Origin: a bacterium
GTDB lineage: Bacteria > Chloroflexota > Dormibacteria > UBA8260 > Bog-877
Assembly (NCBI GenBank): GCA_021791455.1
Contig: JAJYWM010000342.1
Span: 1 to 14,432 of the forward strand
Reading direction: 5' to 3'
Length of the DNA stretch: 14,432 bases
Shown here: positions 1-9,437 of the stretch, piece after piece
How positions within the stretch are numbered: position 1 is the first letter of the stretch
Layout of the letters: the number at the start of each line of letters is the position of its first letter
Position numbers and translations under genes: made by a program
The notes under the pieces: generated by a model
Seen by the model: the letters and a program-made list of their open reading frames with translations, nothing else
Database searches by the model: none
What the model was told of the DNA's origin: nothing

Positions 1-762
1 CATGCGAGCGGCTATTCGGTCGCCGCCTACGCGGACGCAGTGCAGCGTGAGCCGCACTTGGACAGCCGGGCGATAGCGCCGGCGGCCCAGCTCTGGAGCA
101 CGGTCTCTGATCTGGCCACCTGGTCTCACTTTTTGCTGGCGGGCGATCCCCAAGTTCTTGATCGCGACTCGATGGCGGCCATGAGGGTGCCCCGGGTGAT
201 CGCGGACTTGGAGGGCTGGTCCCTGGCGTGGGGGCTCGGGCTGATGCTTGTCCGTGATGGAGGCAACGTGTACGTCGGCCATACCGGGTCCATGCCCGGG
301 TTCCTTGCCGCCTGCTTCGCTGCCGAGGGGTCGCAGGCGGGCGTCGCCCTGCTGACGAACTCCACCGCCTCCACGGGAGTGGGGAGCATTGCCGCCGAGG
401 CTCTGCGGGTGCTCGATGAGGTGGCCTGGGAGCCCGCCCCGTGGCAGCCTGGCCCCGACGTTCCAGAGGAGGTTGCGCCCCTGCTCGGTCGTTGGTGGTC
501 GGAGTGGCGCGAGTGGATTTTCAGCTGGACGGAAGGGCAGCTGGTCGCGAAGTCGGCCGACGCTCCTTCGGGATCTGACCCAGAGCGGTACTCGCCGATC
601 GGGCATGACCTGTACTTGTGCATCAGCGGCCCCGGGCGTGGTGAGGAGCTCCGTATCGTGCGCAGCGCCCGGGGAGACGTCGAGAAGATGTATCGAGCCA
701 CCTACCCGATGACGCGGCGACCGGAGCCGTTCGGGGGCACCGAGAAGCGCTCCGGGGTCTGA
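1..762 (+). CDS. Serine hydrolase, beta-lactamase class C/esterase family (C-terminal part, 5' end outside window)
   Basis: The frame is open from the first base (H-A-S-G-Y-S...) to the TGA at 760-762, giving 253 residues, so the start and the N-terminal SxxK nucleophile motif lie upstream of the window. The segment ASGYSVAAYA and the later HTGSMPGF (about residues 94-101 of the fragment) match the region around the third active-site motif (HxG/KTG) of class C beta-lactamase-like hydrolases. The remaining 100 or so residues, from LLGRWWSEWREW onward, look like the small beta-rich C-terminal domain often attached to these proteins. Substrates in this family are diverse (peptides, esters, beta-lactams), so the reaction cannot be named, and secretion cannot be judged without the N-terminus. 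It is convergent with glgB, 63 bp away, and functionally unrelated to it. The family call is fairly secure; the substrate is unknown. Confidence 0.8.
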   Translation, partial: HASGYSVAAYADAVQREPHLDSRAIAPAAQLWSTVSDLATWSHFLLAGDPQVLDRDSMAAMRVPRVIADLEGWSLAWGLGLMLVRDGGNVYVGHTGSMPGFLAACFAAEGSQAGVALLTNSTASTGVGSIAAEALRVLDEVAWEPAPWQPGPDVPEEVAPLLGRWWSEWREWIFSWTEGQLVAKSADAPSGSDPERYSPIGHDLYLCISGPGRGEELRIVRSARGDVEKMYRATYPMTRRPEPFGGTEKRSGV

Positions 763-825
763 TCCCAGCCGGCGGGGCCAGTTCGCCAGCCGCCGTGGTC
801 GCGTGGACTTGGGATGTTTCTGCTC

Positions 826-3048
826 CTAGGCGCGGGGCGCGATCCAGAAGGTGGCGAGAGGTGGCAGGGTCAGGGTCGCGGAGTGGGGGAGCCCATGCCA
901 GGGGGTTTCGTCGACTCGAATCTCACCCAGGTTGCCCATGTCACTGCCGCCGTAATAGCGGCTGTCCGTGTTGATCACCTCGCGGTAGGGGCCGGGGCCG
1001 GGGAGACCAAGCCGATATCCGTAGCGGGGCACCGGCGAGAGGTTGCACACGCAGGCCAGGTGGCGGCCATCGGCAGCGTAGCGGATGAAGGCGATGACAT
1101 TCGCATCAGCGTTGCTGGCGTCGATCCAGCGGAAGCCACCGGGGTCGAAGTCGCGCTCGTAGAGGGCCGGCTCCGCTCTGTACACGTGGTTCAAGTCCCG
1201 TACAAGGTGTTGTACTCCGCTGTGGAACGGCTGCTCTAGCAAGAACCAGTCCAGGGGTTCGTCGGCGTTCCACTCTCCTCGCTGGCCCCACTCGCTGCCC
1301 ATGAAGAGCAGCTGCTTGCCGGGGTGGGCCCACTGGTAGCCGAGCAGGGCCCGAAGGTTGGCGAACTTCTGCCAGTCATCTCCCGGCATCCTGGACAGCA
1401 GCGAGCCCTTGCCGTGCACGACCTCGTCGTGGGAGAGGGGCAGGAGGAAGTTCTCGCTCCAGGCGTACATCAGGCTGAAGGTCAGGGTGTTGTGGTGGAA
1501 GCGGCGGTAGACAGGGTCCTGGGCGAAGTAGTCAAGCGTGTCGTGCATCCAGCCCATGTTCCACTTGAGTCCAAATCCCAGGCCGCCGGAGTAGGTGGGG
1601 CGGCTGACACCGGGCCAGGATGTGGACTCCTCAGCGACCATGAGGGCACCCGGGTGCTGCGCGTAGACCTGGGTGTTGACGTCTCGCAACAGCTCGACGG
1701 CATCCAGGTTCTCCCGGCCGCCGAAGCGGTTGGGAATCCACTCGCCCTCCCGCCGGCTGTAGTCGAGGTAGAGCATCGATGCCACGGCGTCGACGCGGAG
1801 CCCGTCCACATGAAACTCGTCGAGCCAGAATAGGGCGTTGGCGACGAGGAAGTTGTGCACCTCCCGCCGACCGTAGTTGAAGATGGCGGTGTTCCAATCC
1901 GGGTGCACCCCCATGCGAGGGTCGAGGTGCTCGTAGAGAGCGGTGCCATCGAACCGGCCCAGGGCAAACTCGTCCCGAGGAAAGTGGCCGGGTACCCAGT
2001 CGAGCAAGACTCCTATGCCGCGCTGGTGGAGACGGTCGATGAGACGGCGCAGGTCATCGGGGCTGCCGAACCGAGCGGTCGGCGAGAAGTAGCCGCTCAC
2101 CTGATAGCCCCAGGAACCCCCGAAGGGGTGCTCGGCGATCGGCATGAACTCCACGTGAGTAAATCCCATGTCGGCGCAGTAGTCGCTCAGTTGATCGGCC
2201 AGCTGGAGGTAGGACAGGCTCCCACCATCGCCATCGCCACCCCGCCGCCAGGAGCCGAGATGGACCTCATAGACGCTGATTGGGTGCTTCAGCGGGTCGC
2301 CGGCGTCGCGGGCCCCAAGCCACTCCTGGTCGGACCACTGGAAGGAGGATTGATACACCACGCTGGCGGTCCTGGGAGGAAGCTCCATCGCCTGGCCACA
2401 GGGGTCCGCCTTGTAGGTCGCTGTTCCGTCAGCGTGAACGACCCAGTACTTGTAGAGGGCGCCTGGTCCAACCCCGGGCACAAAGAGCTCCCAGAACCCG
2501 CTGGCCCCCAGGTTGCGCATGGGCAGGGTCGGCGAGTCCCACCCATTGAAGTCGCCGACCAACCGCACCCCTCTGGCGTTGGGGGCCCAGACCGCAAAGG
2601 CGGTGCCGTCAACTCCCTGGTGGCGGCGTGGGTGGGCGCCGAGATGGCGGTACAGATAGCGGTCACGGCCCTCGGCCAGGAGATGCAGATCGGTGGGGCC
2701 CAGGGTGGGTGAGAGGCAGTATGGATCGCACCACTCCACTTCCCGTCCTGCCGAGTCGCGTCCACGCAAGGTGTAGCCGACCTCCGCGGCCGCCAGGTGA
2801 GACTCCACCATCTGGGCTTGGGGGCCATCCAACGTCGCCAGATGAAAGCCGTCAATTGCGGCTACCCGCACGGCCGCGATCTCATGGTCGTTCACCCTGA
2901 CAACGACCCGGTCCTGGTCGGGCCTGAACGTCAAGATCGTGGCACCGGATTCGCTCCGATGGAATCCGAGCAGTGAGTGGGGGTCTGGAAAGTCGGCCCC
3001 GACCAGACGCGTCAGAGCTTCGCGATCCACTGGATCTGACGGCGTCAT
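826..3048 (-). CDS. glgB: 1,4-alpha-glucan branching enzyme GlgB
   Basis: Cytoplasmic GH13 branching enzyme: it cuts alpha-1,4-glucan chains and rejoins them as alpha-1,6 branches, here on polymer made by GlgE. It is 740 residues, the usual size. Order: N-terminal domain from DPHSLLGFH (residues 23-31), CBM48 module with VWAPNARGVRLVGDFNGWD (about 153-171), catalytic barrel, all-beta C-terminal domain ending PPLATFWIAP. Catalytic residues seen: nucleophile D420 in DGLRVDAVASM, acid/base E473 in MVAEESTSWPGV, and H540-D541 in LPLSHDEVVHGKG. The ATG at 3048 is preferred over one 54 bp upstream because homology begins just after it, a GAGGCGGGG Shine-Dalgarno sits 4 bases upstream, and it shares ATGA with the maltokinase stop, suggesting translational coupling. 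It is the last gene of the glgE-treS-mak-glgB operon. The stop is TAG at 826-828. Confidence 0.96.
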   Translation of the reverse strand: MTPSDPVDREALTRLVGADFPDPHSLLGFHRSESGATILTFRPDQDRVVVRVNDHEIAAVRVAAIDGFHLATLDGPQAQMVESHLAAAEVGYTLRGRDSAGREVEWCDPYCLSPTLGPTDLHLLAEGRDRYLYRHLGAHPRRHQGVDGTAFAVWAPNARGVRLVGDFNGWDSPTLPMRNLGASGFWELFVPGVGPGALYKYWVVHADGTATYKADPCGQAMELPPRTASVVYQSSFQWSDQEWLGARDAGDPLKHPISVYEVHLGSWRRGGDGDGGSLSYLQLADQLSDYCADMGFTHVEFMPIAEHPFGGSWGYQVSGYFSPTARFGSPDDLRRLIDRLHQRGIGVLLDWVPGHFPRDEFALGRFDGTALYEHLDPRMGVHPDWNTAIFNYGRREVHNFLVANALFWLDEFHVDGLRVDAVASMLYLDYSRREGEWIPNRFGGRENLDAVELLRDVNTQVYAQHPGALMVAEESTSWPGVSRPTYSGGLGFGLKWNMGWMHDTLDYFAQDPVYRRFHHNTLTFSLMYAWSENFLLPLSHDEVVHGKGSLLSRMPGDDWQKFANLRALLGYQWAHPGKQLLFMGSEWGQRGEWNADEPLDWFLLEQPFHSGVQHLVRDLNHVYRAEPALYERDFDPGGFRWIDASNADANVIAFIRYAADGRHLACVCNLSPVPRYGYRLGLPGPGPYREVINTDSRYYGGSDMGNLGEIRVDETPWHGLPHSATLTLPPLATFWIAPRA

Positions 3049-4574
3049 GACCCCGCCTCGTGCACCAGCCGGGCAATCCCCTCCAGCGGGATGGTCAGCC
3101 ACTCGGGGCGACTGCGCAACTCGTACTGGACCTCGTAGAGCGCCTGGCCGACTTCGAAGGCGGCCAAAAGCGGCGCCATCTCGCGCTCTGAGCCCGCTAC
3201 CGCGTCAATTCCATCAACCCGGAAATAGCCGAGCAGAAACTCTCGCCGGGTCAGCCGAGCCCAGCTTCGCCCGTACGGTGCCAGGGTGCGCGCCGAAGGC
3301 TCGTCGGGGTCAACCTGCTGGCGCAGAGCCACAGCGGCGGCGTAGTCAAGCGATCGCAGCATGCCCGCAACGTCCACGAGTGGGCTGACATGGGCGGAAC
3401 GCTCCGCCACCGACACCGCCGGGCGCCCCTCGAAGTCCAGGATGTGCCAGCCGTCATCGGTCCGCAGCACCTGCCCCAGGTGGAGGTCGCCGTGGGCCCT
3501 GATCGCCAGCCCTGATGGGACAAGGCGCGACACGCTCTCGAGCAGGTTCCGCAACCTGGCCCGGTGCACCCGCAGGGGCTCCAGGCGGGGGTCTGACTCC
3601 CGCAGCAACAGGTCCAGATGGTCAGCAATGCGGCGCCTCGCCGCGATGAGGTCAGCGACCTCGAGCGGCCGCGCCCTGAGGTCAGCCCGCAACCCCGGAT
3701 CGGAGAGAGCCAAATGCATCCTCGCGGTCAGAGATCCGAGTTCTCTGGCGGCGGGGAGAAACGAGCCCCCCTGGGAGATGACCGCCTGGTCACACTGCTC
3801 GGTGGTCGGCACGTCGCCGTCGGCGTCCGGCGTCAGGTCCGCCTGCAGGTCCCTGAGGGAGGTGAGCGCCATGGTGAAGCCGTCGGAGCCGTTGCGCAGA
3901 TAGGTCTGAAGCATTCCCAGAGAGTGTGTCTGCCCACCGATGGCGCACTCGATCGCGAGCCAGGGATCGGCTATCCCGGCGAAGCCCGCTCCGTCCAGCG
4001 CCTCCAGGAGTTGCAGCTCGGGGTTGACCCCCGGCCAGAGGCGTCGAAAGACCTTCAGCACCAGGCGCTCGTCGAAGACGACCAGCGAGTTGCTCTGCTC
4101 GAGGGAGAGGGCCCTCGCGGCCAGGTGGGCCGTTCCGAGATCCAGCCCCGTCCTCAGGGTGCGGGCGGACAGGGTGCCCTGAGGGTTCCCGGCGAGGGTG
4201 CCCGCAGCTGTCAGGCCCTGCAGCAGCACGGCCGCCAGCTCGGGGTCGGCCAGGGCGTCGCAGACCAGCAGATCCCCGTCCGTGTCTGGCCGGGAGATCA
4301 CGGCCGCGGGGCCGGGGGCCGTCTGGTACGGGGCGGGCCCGACCCTGCGGACCCCCAGGGGCAGCTGGTAGCGGGCCGTATCTCCCTGCTCGAAGCTGAC
4401 GTCCACCAGAGCGATCAGGACCGCCGGCAGCTCCCTTCGGATCCAGAACAGCGCCGCCGGTTGGATGCCGACAGCGCGCCGCTGTTTGTCGGCGAACCAG
4501 CGCTGTTCCACCACTTGATCCAGTAGCTGAGCCCAGACTGGGCGCAGGGTCCCGCTATCGACGGATTCGGTCAA
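3045..4574 (-). CDS. mak: Maltokinase (Pep2/Mak)
   Basis: Phosphorylates maltose with ATP to maltose 1-phosphate, the donor used by GlgE. It is 509 residues with an aminoglycoside-phosphotransferase-like kinase fold. Seen: N-terminal cap motif RWFADKQRR (25-33), EQSNSLVVF (159-167), ATP-binding Lys in LVLKVFRRLWPG (K174), catalytic loop HGDLHLGQV (361-369, base D363) and metal-binding ILDFEG (378-383, D380). The usual DVAGMLRSLDYAA signature follows at 401-413. The start is TTG (4572-4574), two bases after the treS stop TAG (4577-4579), with GAGGG of treS as the ribosome site. The 3' end overlaps the glgB start by 4 bp. In many actinobacteria the gene is separate from treS, as here; elsewhere the two are fused. 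The TTG start is inferred from spacing and the RBS. Confidence 0.95.
   Translation of the reverse strand: MTESVDSGTLRPVWAQLLDQVVEQRWFADKQRRAVGIQPAALFWIRRELPAVLIALVDVSFEQGDTARYQLPLGVRRVGPAPYQTAPGPAAVISRPDTDGDLLVCDALADPELAAVLLQGLTAAGTLAGNPQGTLSARTLRTGLDLGTAHLAARALSLEQSNSLVVFDERLVLKVFRRLWPGVNPELQLLEALDGAGFAGIADPWLAIECAIGGQTHSLGMLQTYLRNGSDGFTMALTSLRDLQADLTPDADGDVPTTEQCDQAVISQGGSFLPAARELGSLTARMHLALSDPGLRADLRARPLEVADLIAARRRIADHLDLLLRESDPRLEPLRVHRARLRNLLESVSRLVPSGLAIRAHGDLHLGQVLRTDDGWHILDFEGRPAVSVAERSAHVSPLVDVAGMLRSLDYAAAVALRQQVDPDEPSARTLAPYGRSWARLTRREFLLGYFRVDGIDAVAGSEREMAPLLAAFEVGQALYEVQYELRSRPEWLTIPLEGIARLVHEAGS
3049..3060 (-). promoter_or_regulatory. Ribosome binding site of glgB
   Basis: On the minus strand GAGGCGGGG ends 4 bases before the ATG at 3048. 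It lies inside the last codons of maltokinase and supports the 3048 start over the upstream ATG at 3102. Confidence 0.6.
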
Positions 4575-4576
4575 AC

Positions 4577-6214
4577 CTAGCCCTCTACCCGAAACCAGTA
4601 GAAGCCATGCGGACCCAGGGATAGGGGATAGGGGTGGTCCTCAATCCTGGGGAAGGGTACTCTTCCCACCAACTCAACCGGGCCCCGCCCGGCGAACTGG
4701 GCAAGATCCAACGCCACCGGCTGGGAGAACCGGGAGAGATTGTTGACGGACAGGACGACCTCATCTGCGGAGGATCGCACGAACGCAAAGATCGACGGAT
4801 TGTTGACTTCGACCAACTCGAATGCCCCGCGCCCGAAGACGGGGTGCGCCTGGCGCACCTGGATGAAGCGCCGCAACCACTGCAGCAGGGAGCTCTGGCT
4901 GCGCTGCTGCTGCTCGACGTTGCACGCCTGGTAGCCGTACAGCGGGTCCATGAGAGGCGGGAGGTACAGCTGAGCGAAGTCGGCCCTGGAGAAGCCCGCG
5001 TTGCGGTCCGCGCTCCACTGCATCGGCGTTCTCACCCCGTCGCGGTCTCCCACGTAGATGTTGTCGCCCATGCCTATCTCGTCGCCGTAGTACAGGATCG
5101 GAGTCCCCGGAAGCGAGAGGAGAAGTCCGTAGAAGAGCTCCATCTGGCGCCTGCCGTTGCCCAGCAGCGGCGCGAGGCGGCGGCGAATGCCCACGTTCAA
5201 CTTCATCCTGGGGTCGCGTGCGTATTCGGCGTACATGTAGTCGCGTTCGCTGTCGGTGACCATCTCCAAGGTCAGCTCATCGTGGTTGCGTAGAAAGATC
5301 CCCCACTGGCAGTTTTCCGGGATCTCCGGGGTCTGGCTCAGAATCTCGGTGATGGGATAGCGCAACTCCTGGCGCAGGCTCATGAACATCCGTGGCATCA
5401 GCGGAAAGTGGAAGCACATGTGGCACTCGTCACCCTCTCCGAAGTAGTCGCGGACATCTGCCGGCCACTGATTGGCTTCGGCCAGGAGAACTCGGTCCGG
5501 AAATTCGCGATCGACTTCGGCCCGCAGCCGGCGCAGGAACGCGTGGGTTTCGGGGAGGTTCTCGCAGTTGGTCCCCTCCCGCTCGAAGAGGTACGGAACC
5601 GCGTCCAGGCGGAGCCCGTCCAGTCCCATTCGCAGCCAGAATCGGACCACGTCCAGCATCGCTTCCTGGACTTCCTCGTTGTCGTAGTTGAGGTCCGGCT
5701 GGTGGCGAAAGAAGCGGTGCCAGAAGTACGCCCCCGCCTGTTCGTCCCAGGTCCAGTTGGATGTCTCGGTGTCGACGAAGATCACCCGGGCTTCACGGTA
5801 GCGGGAGTTGGTGTCACTCCAGACATACCAGTCCCGCTTGGGCGAGTCTGGCCCCTGCCGGGCCTCCTGGAACCACGGGTGCTGGTCACTGGTGTGATTC
5901 ATGACCAGGTCGGAGATCACCCGGATGCCCCGCTCGTGAGCCCCGTCGATCAGGGCCCGCAGGTCCTCCACCGTCCCGTAGTCAGGGTGGATGGAATAGA
6001 AGTCGGAGATGTCGTAGCCGCCGTCACGCAGGGGCGAGGCGAAGACCGGGAGCAGCCAGATGCAGTCCACCCCCAGCCAGTGCAGGTAGTCGAGCTTGGC
6101 GGTGAGGCCGGCGAGATCACCGACGCCGTCGTCGTTGCCGTCGAAGAACCCGCGGCAGAAGACCTCGTAGATCACGGCGTCCCGATACCATTGGGGGTCG
6201 GACCTCAGGGTCAT
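4577..6214 (-). CDS. treS: Trehalose synthase (maltose alpha-D-glucosyltransferase) TreS
   Basis: GH13 enzyme that interconverts trehalose and maltose; with maltokinase next door it feeds trehalose into the GlgE pathway. It is 545 residues from the ATG at 6214. Homology starts at once with [20 protein letters not shown]. Seen: [10 protein letters not shown] (about 106-115), nucleophile D204 in [17 protein letters not shown], acid/base E246 in [12 protein letters not shown] pair at 311-312 in [12 protein letters not shown], and the C-terminal beta domain ending GFYWFRVEG. The linker [15 protein letters not shown] after the nucleophile is typical of TreS and sets it apart from oligo-1,6-glucosidases. 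Another ATG 72 bp upstream lies inside glgE and is disfavoured. The chosen ATG overlaps the glgE stop as ATGA. No maltokinase domain is fused at the C-terminus; it is the next gene. Confidence 0.95.
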   Translation of the reverse strand: MTLRSDPQWYRDAVIYEVFCRGFFDGNDDGVGDLAGLTAKLDYLHWLGVDCIWLLPVFASPLRDGGYDISDFYSIHPDYGTVEDLRALIDGAHERGIRVISDLVMNHTSDQHPWFQEARQGPDSPKRDWYVWSDTNSRYREARVIFVDTETSNWTWDEQAGAYFWHRFFRHQPDLNYDNEEVQEAMLDVVRFWLRMGLDGLRLDAVPYLFEREGTNCENLPETHAFLRRLRAEVDREFPDRVLLAEANQWPADVRDYFGEGDECHMCFHFPLMPRMFMSLRQELRYPITEILSQTPEIPENCQWGIFLRNHDELTLEMVTDSERDYMYAEYARDPRMKLNVGIRRRLAPLLGNGRRQMELFYGLLLSLPGTPILYYGDEIGMGDNIYVGDRDGVRTPMQWSADRNAGFSRADFAQLYLPPLMDPLYGYQACNVEQQQRSQSSLLQWLRRFIQVRQAHPVFGRGAFELVEVNNPSIFAFVRSSADEVVLSVNNLSRFSQPVALDLAQFAGRGPVELVGRVPFPRIEDHPYPLSLGPHGFYWFRVEG

Positions 6215-8190
6215 GGAATGGCCCACAGGATGTGAGCCGGTGCCCGCCCCGGGTCCAGGCGCACGAAGTTGTGGCTTCCTCTCCACCAGTACTCCTCACC
6301 GGTCAACAGGTCGCGCACCTGGAAGGGCTCTGCCTGCGCGCGCCCGATGCGACTGAGGTCCAGATGCACCTCGGTTGTGTGCGGGTTCCAGGGGTCGAGG
6401 TTCACCACCACAATGATCGCGTCACTCAGATCGGGTGACGTCTTTGAGTAGCAGAGGATGGCGGGGTCGTCGGCCCAATGGAAGTCGAGCCGGCGCAGCT
6501 GCTGCAGCGCGGGGTGGTCGTGGCGGATCTGGTTCACCCGGGAGATGAGGGGACGGAGGGTGCCCTCTCGATCGAAGTTGCGGGGCCGGAACTGGTACTT
6601 CTCCGAGTCCAGATACTCTTCACTGCCGGGACGGACGGCCTGGTTCTCGCTCAGTTCGAAGCCACTGTAGATGCCGTAGTTGGCCCCCAGGGTCGCGGCC
6701 AACACCAAGCGGTATCGAAAGGCTGCCGGTCCTCCGTGCTGCAGCTCCTCGGTGAGGATGTCGGGGGTGTTGACAAAGAGATTGGGGCGCAGATAATCCA
6801 CGGTCTCGCGGCTCAGCTCGGTGAGATAGGCGGTCAGCTCGTCCTTGCTCGTTCTCCAGGTGAAATACGTGTACGACTGGGAGAAGCCGACCTTTCCCAG
6901 CTCCCGCATCATGGCGGGCCTGGTGAACGCCTCGGCCAGCAACACCACGTGGGGGTGTTCCGCGCGCAGCCGCTGGACCACCCAGGCCCAGAATGGCACC
7001 GGTTTGGTGTGGGGGTTGTCCACCCTGAAGATGCCAACCCCCTCGCCGATCCAGAATTCGAGGATCTCGTAGCAGGCGGCCCACAGGTCCCTCCAGGATC
7101 GGCATCCGAAGTCGAGAGGAAAGATGTCGTCGTAGCGCTTGGGCGGATTCTCAGCTGGCCTGATGCTTCCATCGGGCCGATGCATGAACCAATCCGGATG
7201 CTCGCTCACCCAGGGGTGGTCCGGGGAGCACTGCAGCGCGTAGTCCAGAGCCACCTCCAGATTGAGCTCCCGAGCCCTGGACAGCAGCCGCCGGAAGTCC
7301 TCCAGGGTCCCGAGATCGGGGTGAACCGACATGTGGCCCCCTTCCCTTGACCCGATGGCCCAGGGGCTTCCGGGGTCGTTGGGACCCGCGTCCGGGGTGT
7401 TGTTCGGGCCCCGGCGCCCGGTGACGCCGATGGGGTGGATGGGCGGGAAGTAGACGACGTCAAATCCCATCTCGGAAACCTCCCGCAGGCTCTCAGCGGT
7501 GGCGGCCAGGGTGCCCGACCGGTGGCCATCCGACCCCTGGGACCGGGGGAAGAGCTCGTACCATGCCCCCGCAAGAGCGCGGGGCCGTTCCACGAAGACG
7601 GGGAGCGGGTGACTCCGGTTGATCCCTTTGTAGGGAACGACACTTCCCAGCACTTCTCCAAGCCTCTCGTCCAAGAGAAATTCAACCTGTTGAGATTGGT
7701 CTCCCGAGCGGGCCTGACGGGCATGGTCAGCTATGCGGAACCGGCGTGGAGCGGCCACGCCGCGAAGCTGTCGTTCCAGGAGGTGCCAGCCAGTGCCGAC
7801 CTCAGGGCCCGGGTCCATTTCGGCATCGATCCTTCGGCGAAGGTCCTGACACCAGGTTCCGAAGGAGTCCTCCCAGGCCTCAACCAGGAACTCGGCCCGG
7901 CCCGGCAGTGCGAACGCCATGGTCCCAGACCAGAAGTCGTCATAGCCGACCTGCAGCCAATCCGACTTCCAGGAGTGGGTCTTAGGTTCGAGGGAGCGCC
8001 AGAGCACCCTGGCTCGCAGTCGAGGCCGGCCATCGCTGAAGATCCGGGCCCTGACCGGGATCACCTCCCCGATGGTGGCCTTCGCTGGCCGGTGCCCGCA
8101 GTCCACGCTCGGCGACACTTCTGTCACCTGCACCCTGGGGGAGACCGGTGGGCGGGCGGCGGACGATTTGGGGCTCGGGTTGGGCACCAC
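6211..8190 (-). CDS. glgE: Alpha-1,4-glucan:maltose-1-phosphate maltosyltransferase GlgE
   Basis: Transfers maltosyl units from maltose 1-phosphate to the non-reducing end of alpha-1,4-glucan (GH13_3), the committed polymerising step of this pathway. It is 659 residues, the usual size. The N-terminal domain has the signature [20 protein letters not shown] (about 23-42). The barrel shows [17 protein letters not shown] (248-264), [15 protein letters not shown] (347-361), nucleophile D391 in [16 protein letters not shown], acid/base E420 in [11 protein letters not shown], and [16 protein letters not shown] (472-487). NPPK and DNPHTKP are characteristic of GlgE rather than other GH13 enzymes. The start is GTG at 8190, followed by a second GTG codon. 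No strong ribosome site precedes it, so an internal GTG near residues 20-22 cannot be excluded. It is first in the operon, and its stop overlaps the treS start by 4 bp. Confidence 0.95.
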   Translation of the reverse strand: MVPNPSPKSSAARPPVSPRVQVTEVSPSVDCGHRPAKATIGEVIPVRARIFSDGRPRLRARVLWRSLEPKTHSWKSDWLQVGYDDFWSGTMAFALPGRAEFLVEAWEDSFGTWCQDLRRRIDAEMDPGPEVGTGWHLLERQLRGVAAPRRFRIADHARQARSGDQSQQVEFLLDERLGEVLGSVVPYKGINRSHPLPVFVERPRALAGAWYELFPRSQGSDGHRSGTLAATAESLREVSEMGFDVVYFPPIHPIGVTGRRGPNNTPDAGPNDPGSPWAIGSREGGHMSVHPDLGTLEDFRRLLSRARELNLEVALDYALQCSPDHPWVSEHPDWFMHRPDGSIRPAENPPKRYDDIFPLDFGCRSWRDLWAACYEILEFWIGEGVGIFRVDNPHTKPVPFWAWVVQRLRAEHPHVVLLAEAFTRPAMMRELGKVGFSQSYTYFTWRTSKDELTAYLTELSRETVDYLRPNLFVNTPDILTEELQHGGPAAFRYRLVLAATLGANYGIYSGFELSENQAVRPGSEEYLDSEKYQFRPRNFDREGTLRPLISRVNQIRHDHPALQQLRRLDFHWADDPAILCYSKTSPDLSDAIIVVVNLDPWNPHTTEVHLDLSRIGRAQAEPFQVRDLLTGEEYWWRGSHNFVRLDPGRAPAHILWAIP

Positions 8191-8317
8191 CGCACTAGCT
8201 TGCCAAAACCAGCGCGCCCGATGTCGGCGTCAGTATCCATGGGGGAGACTCCTGCGGTTAAGCTGGGTGTCCAACGCGGCCGCCGGTGGGGATGGCGCGA
8301 ACCGAGGAGGATCGAGG
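8191..8317. other. Divergent intergenic region glgE / aldolase-like gene
   Basis: About 127 bp separate the GlgE start from the probable start of the aldolase-like gene and must hold both promoters, unless glgE starts further inside. I looked for -35/-10 pairs on both strands. TTGCCA at 8200-8205 has no -10 box at a workable distance, and nothing on the minus strand is convincing. The only clear signal is the ribosome site at 8304-8310. Confidence 0.5.
8304..8310 (+). promoter_or_regulatory. Strong Shine-Dalgarno (GAGGAGG) of the aldolase-like gene
   Basis: GAGGAGG at 8304-8310 is followed 7 bases later by ATT (8318) and 10 bases later by CTG (8321), both in frame with the aldolase. No ATG, GTG or TTG lies at that distance in the right frame; the nearest in-frame standard start is GTG at 8267, which has no ribosome site. 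The gene therefore either uses a rare start codon or carries a base change or error here. Confidence 0.5.
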
Positions 8318-9408
8318 ATTCTGCCGTCCGAGCTGTCCCGGCGCTGCCACAAGTTTGTTCAGGGCCACGGTCTAAGGGAGCCGCGTGAGTTGCTGGCGGA
8401 CCTGCCGGCGTCTTGCGCCGCCGACCGCTACGGTGAGGGTGGTGTGGTCGGCCAACTCGAGGAGGATGTCTCTCGCCTCCTGGGCAAGCCGGCGGCAGTC
8501 TTCATGCCCAGTGGCACCATGGCCCAGCAGATCGCCCTGAGGGTGCATGCAGATCGCAGTGGCCGACGAGGGGTGGCGTTTCACCAGGCCTGCCATCTCC
8601 TCCACCATGAGGAGTTCGGCTTCCGTCATCTCCATGGCCTTAGGGAAGTCAAGATCGGGGATGCGAACCGACTTCTGAGGTTGGACGATCTGGTGGCGTT
8701 GGGCCCGACGGAGGAGGTCGGCGCCCTGCTTCTGGAGTTGCCCCAACGGGATCTGGGGGGCAGCTGCCGGCGTACGGCGACCTCTTGGAGCAGGTGGCAC
8801 TGGCCAGAACAATGGGTTGGGCGGTCCATCTCGACGGGGCGCGAATCTGGGAGGCGTCGGCCGGGTACGAGCGCAGCCCGGCAGAGTTGGCCGGTCTCTT
8901 CGACACGACCTACGTGTCGTTCTACAAGGGCCTCGGCGCCATCGCGGGCTGCTGCCTAGCGGGACCCGAGGACGTCATCGCCGAGGCCAAGCTCTGGCGC
9001 ACCCGGCACGGTGGCCGGCTGGTTGCCCTCTGGCCCTACGCCGCCAGTGCCAGGTCCGCGCTCAGGGTGCGCCTGCCGCGGATGGCGGCCTACAGGGACC
9101 GAGCCCTGGCCATCGCTGCGGCCCTAAGGTTGACTCCGGCGGTCGTGGTGTTGCCACAGCCGCCCCAGACCTCGATGATGCACCTGCTGTTGCCAGTCGA
9201 TCTGACCATCTTCGAGGAGCGGGTCGCCTGGCTTGCGACCGAGCGAGGAATCTGGACCTGGGGCGGCCCGTTCCCTTCGGCGCTGGGGTCGGCGGCACAG
9301 GGAGTTCGGGTGGAACTGACAGTGGGTGATGCCACCATGGCCATGGATGTCGAGGAGGTGGTCGGCGCGATCGGGTATCTGGCGACCGGCGACAGCTCGT
9401 CGTTCTGA
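8318..9408 (+). pseudogene. Threonine-aldolase-like PLP enzyme (beta-eliminating lyase family), interrupted by a frameshift
   Basis: Two overlapping frames together encode one protein of about 363 residues. The 5' frame carries the PLP-enzyme N-terminal half (DRYGEGGVVGQLEEDVSRLL, then KPAAVFMPSGTMAQQIALR) as far as LELPQRDLGG. The other frame continues with QLPAYGDLLEQVALARTMG, the PLP-pyridine Asp motif VHLDGARIWEA and the Schiff-base Lys motif YVSFYKGLGAIAG, ending at TGA 9406-9408. The switch is at the six-G run 8755-8760: one extra G restores a continuous reading (D-L-G-G-Q-L-P-A-Y-G). The family cleaves beta-hydroxy amino acids, such as threonine to glycine and acetaldehyde; this subgroup's substrate is unproven. 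All key residues are intact on both sides, so the break is either recent or a sequencing error. The start is uncertain: ATT at 8318 fits the ribosome site, and GTG 8267 is the nearest standard start. Confidence 0.8.
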
Positions 9409-9411
9409 CTG

Positions 9412-9437
9412 GGTCCGCGGCCTGAGGTCAGCGGACC
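9412..9437. terminator. Putative bidirectional terminator hairpin between convergent genes
   Basis: GGTCCGC (9412-9418) and GCGGACC (9431-9437) form a perfect 7-bp stem with a 12-base loop, placed in the 19-bp gap between the aldolase-like gene and the convergent deacetylase gene and extending into the latter's last codons. The deacetylase stop codon (9428-9430) lies in the loop. There is no T tract on either strand, as is common for hairpins in high-GC actinobacteria. Confidence 0.45.

Noticed and set aside
1855..2712. Long open frame on the plus strand opposite glgB
   Set aside because: Antisense shadow of a well-supported GC-rich gene; no recognisable motifs. The same applies to other long plus-strand frames opposite the glg operon (1324-1833, 3618-4526, 4634-5293, 5408-6235, 6478-7350, 7435-8388).
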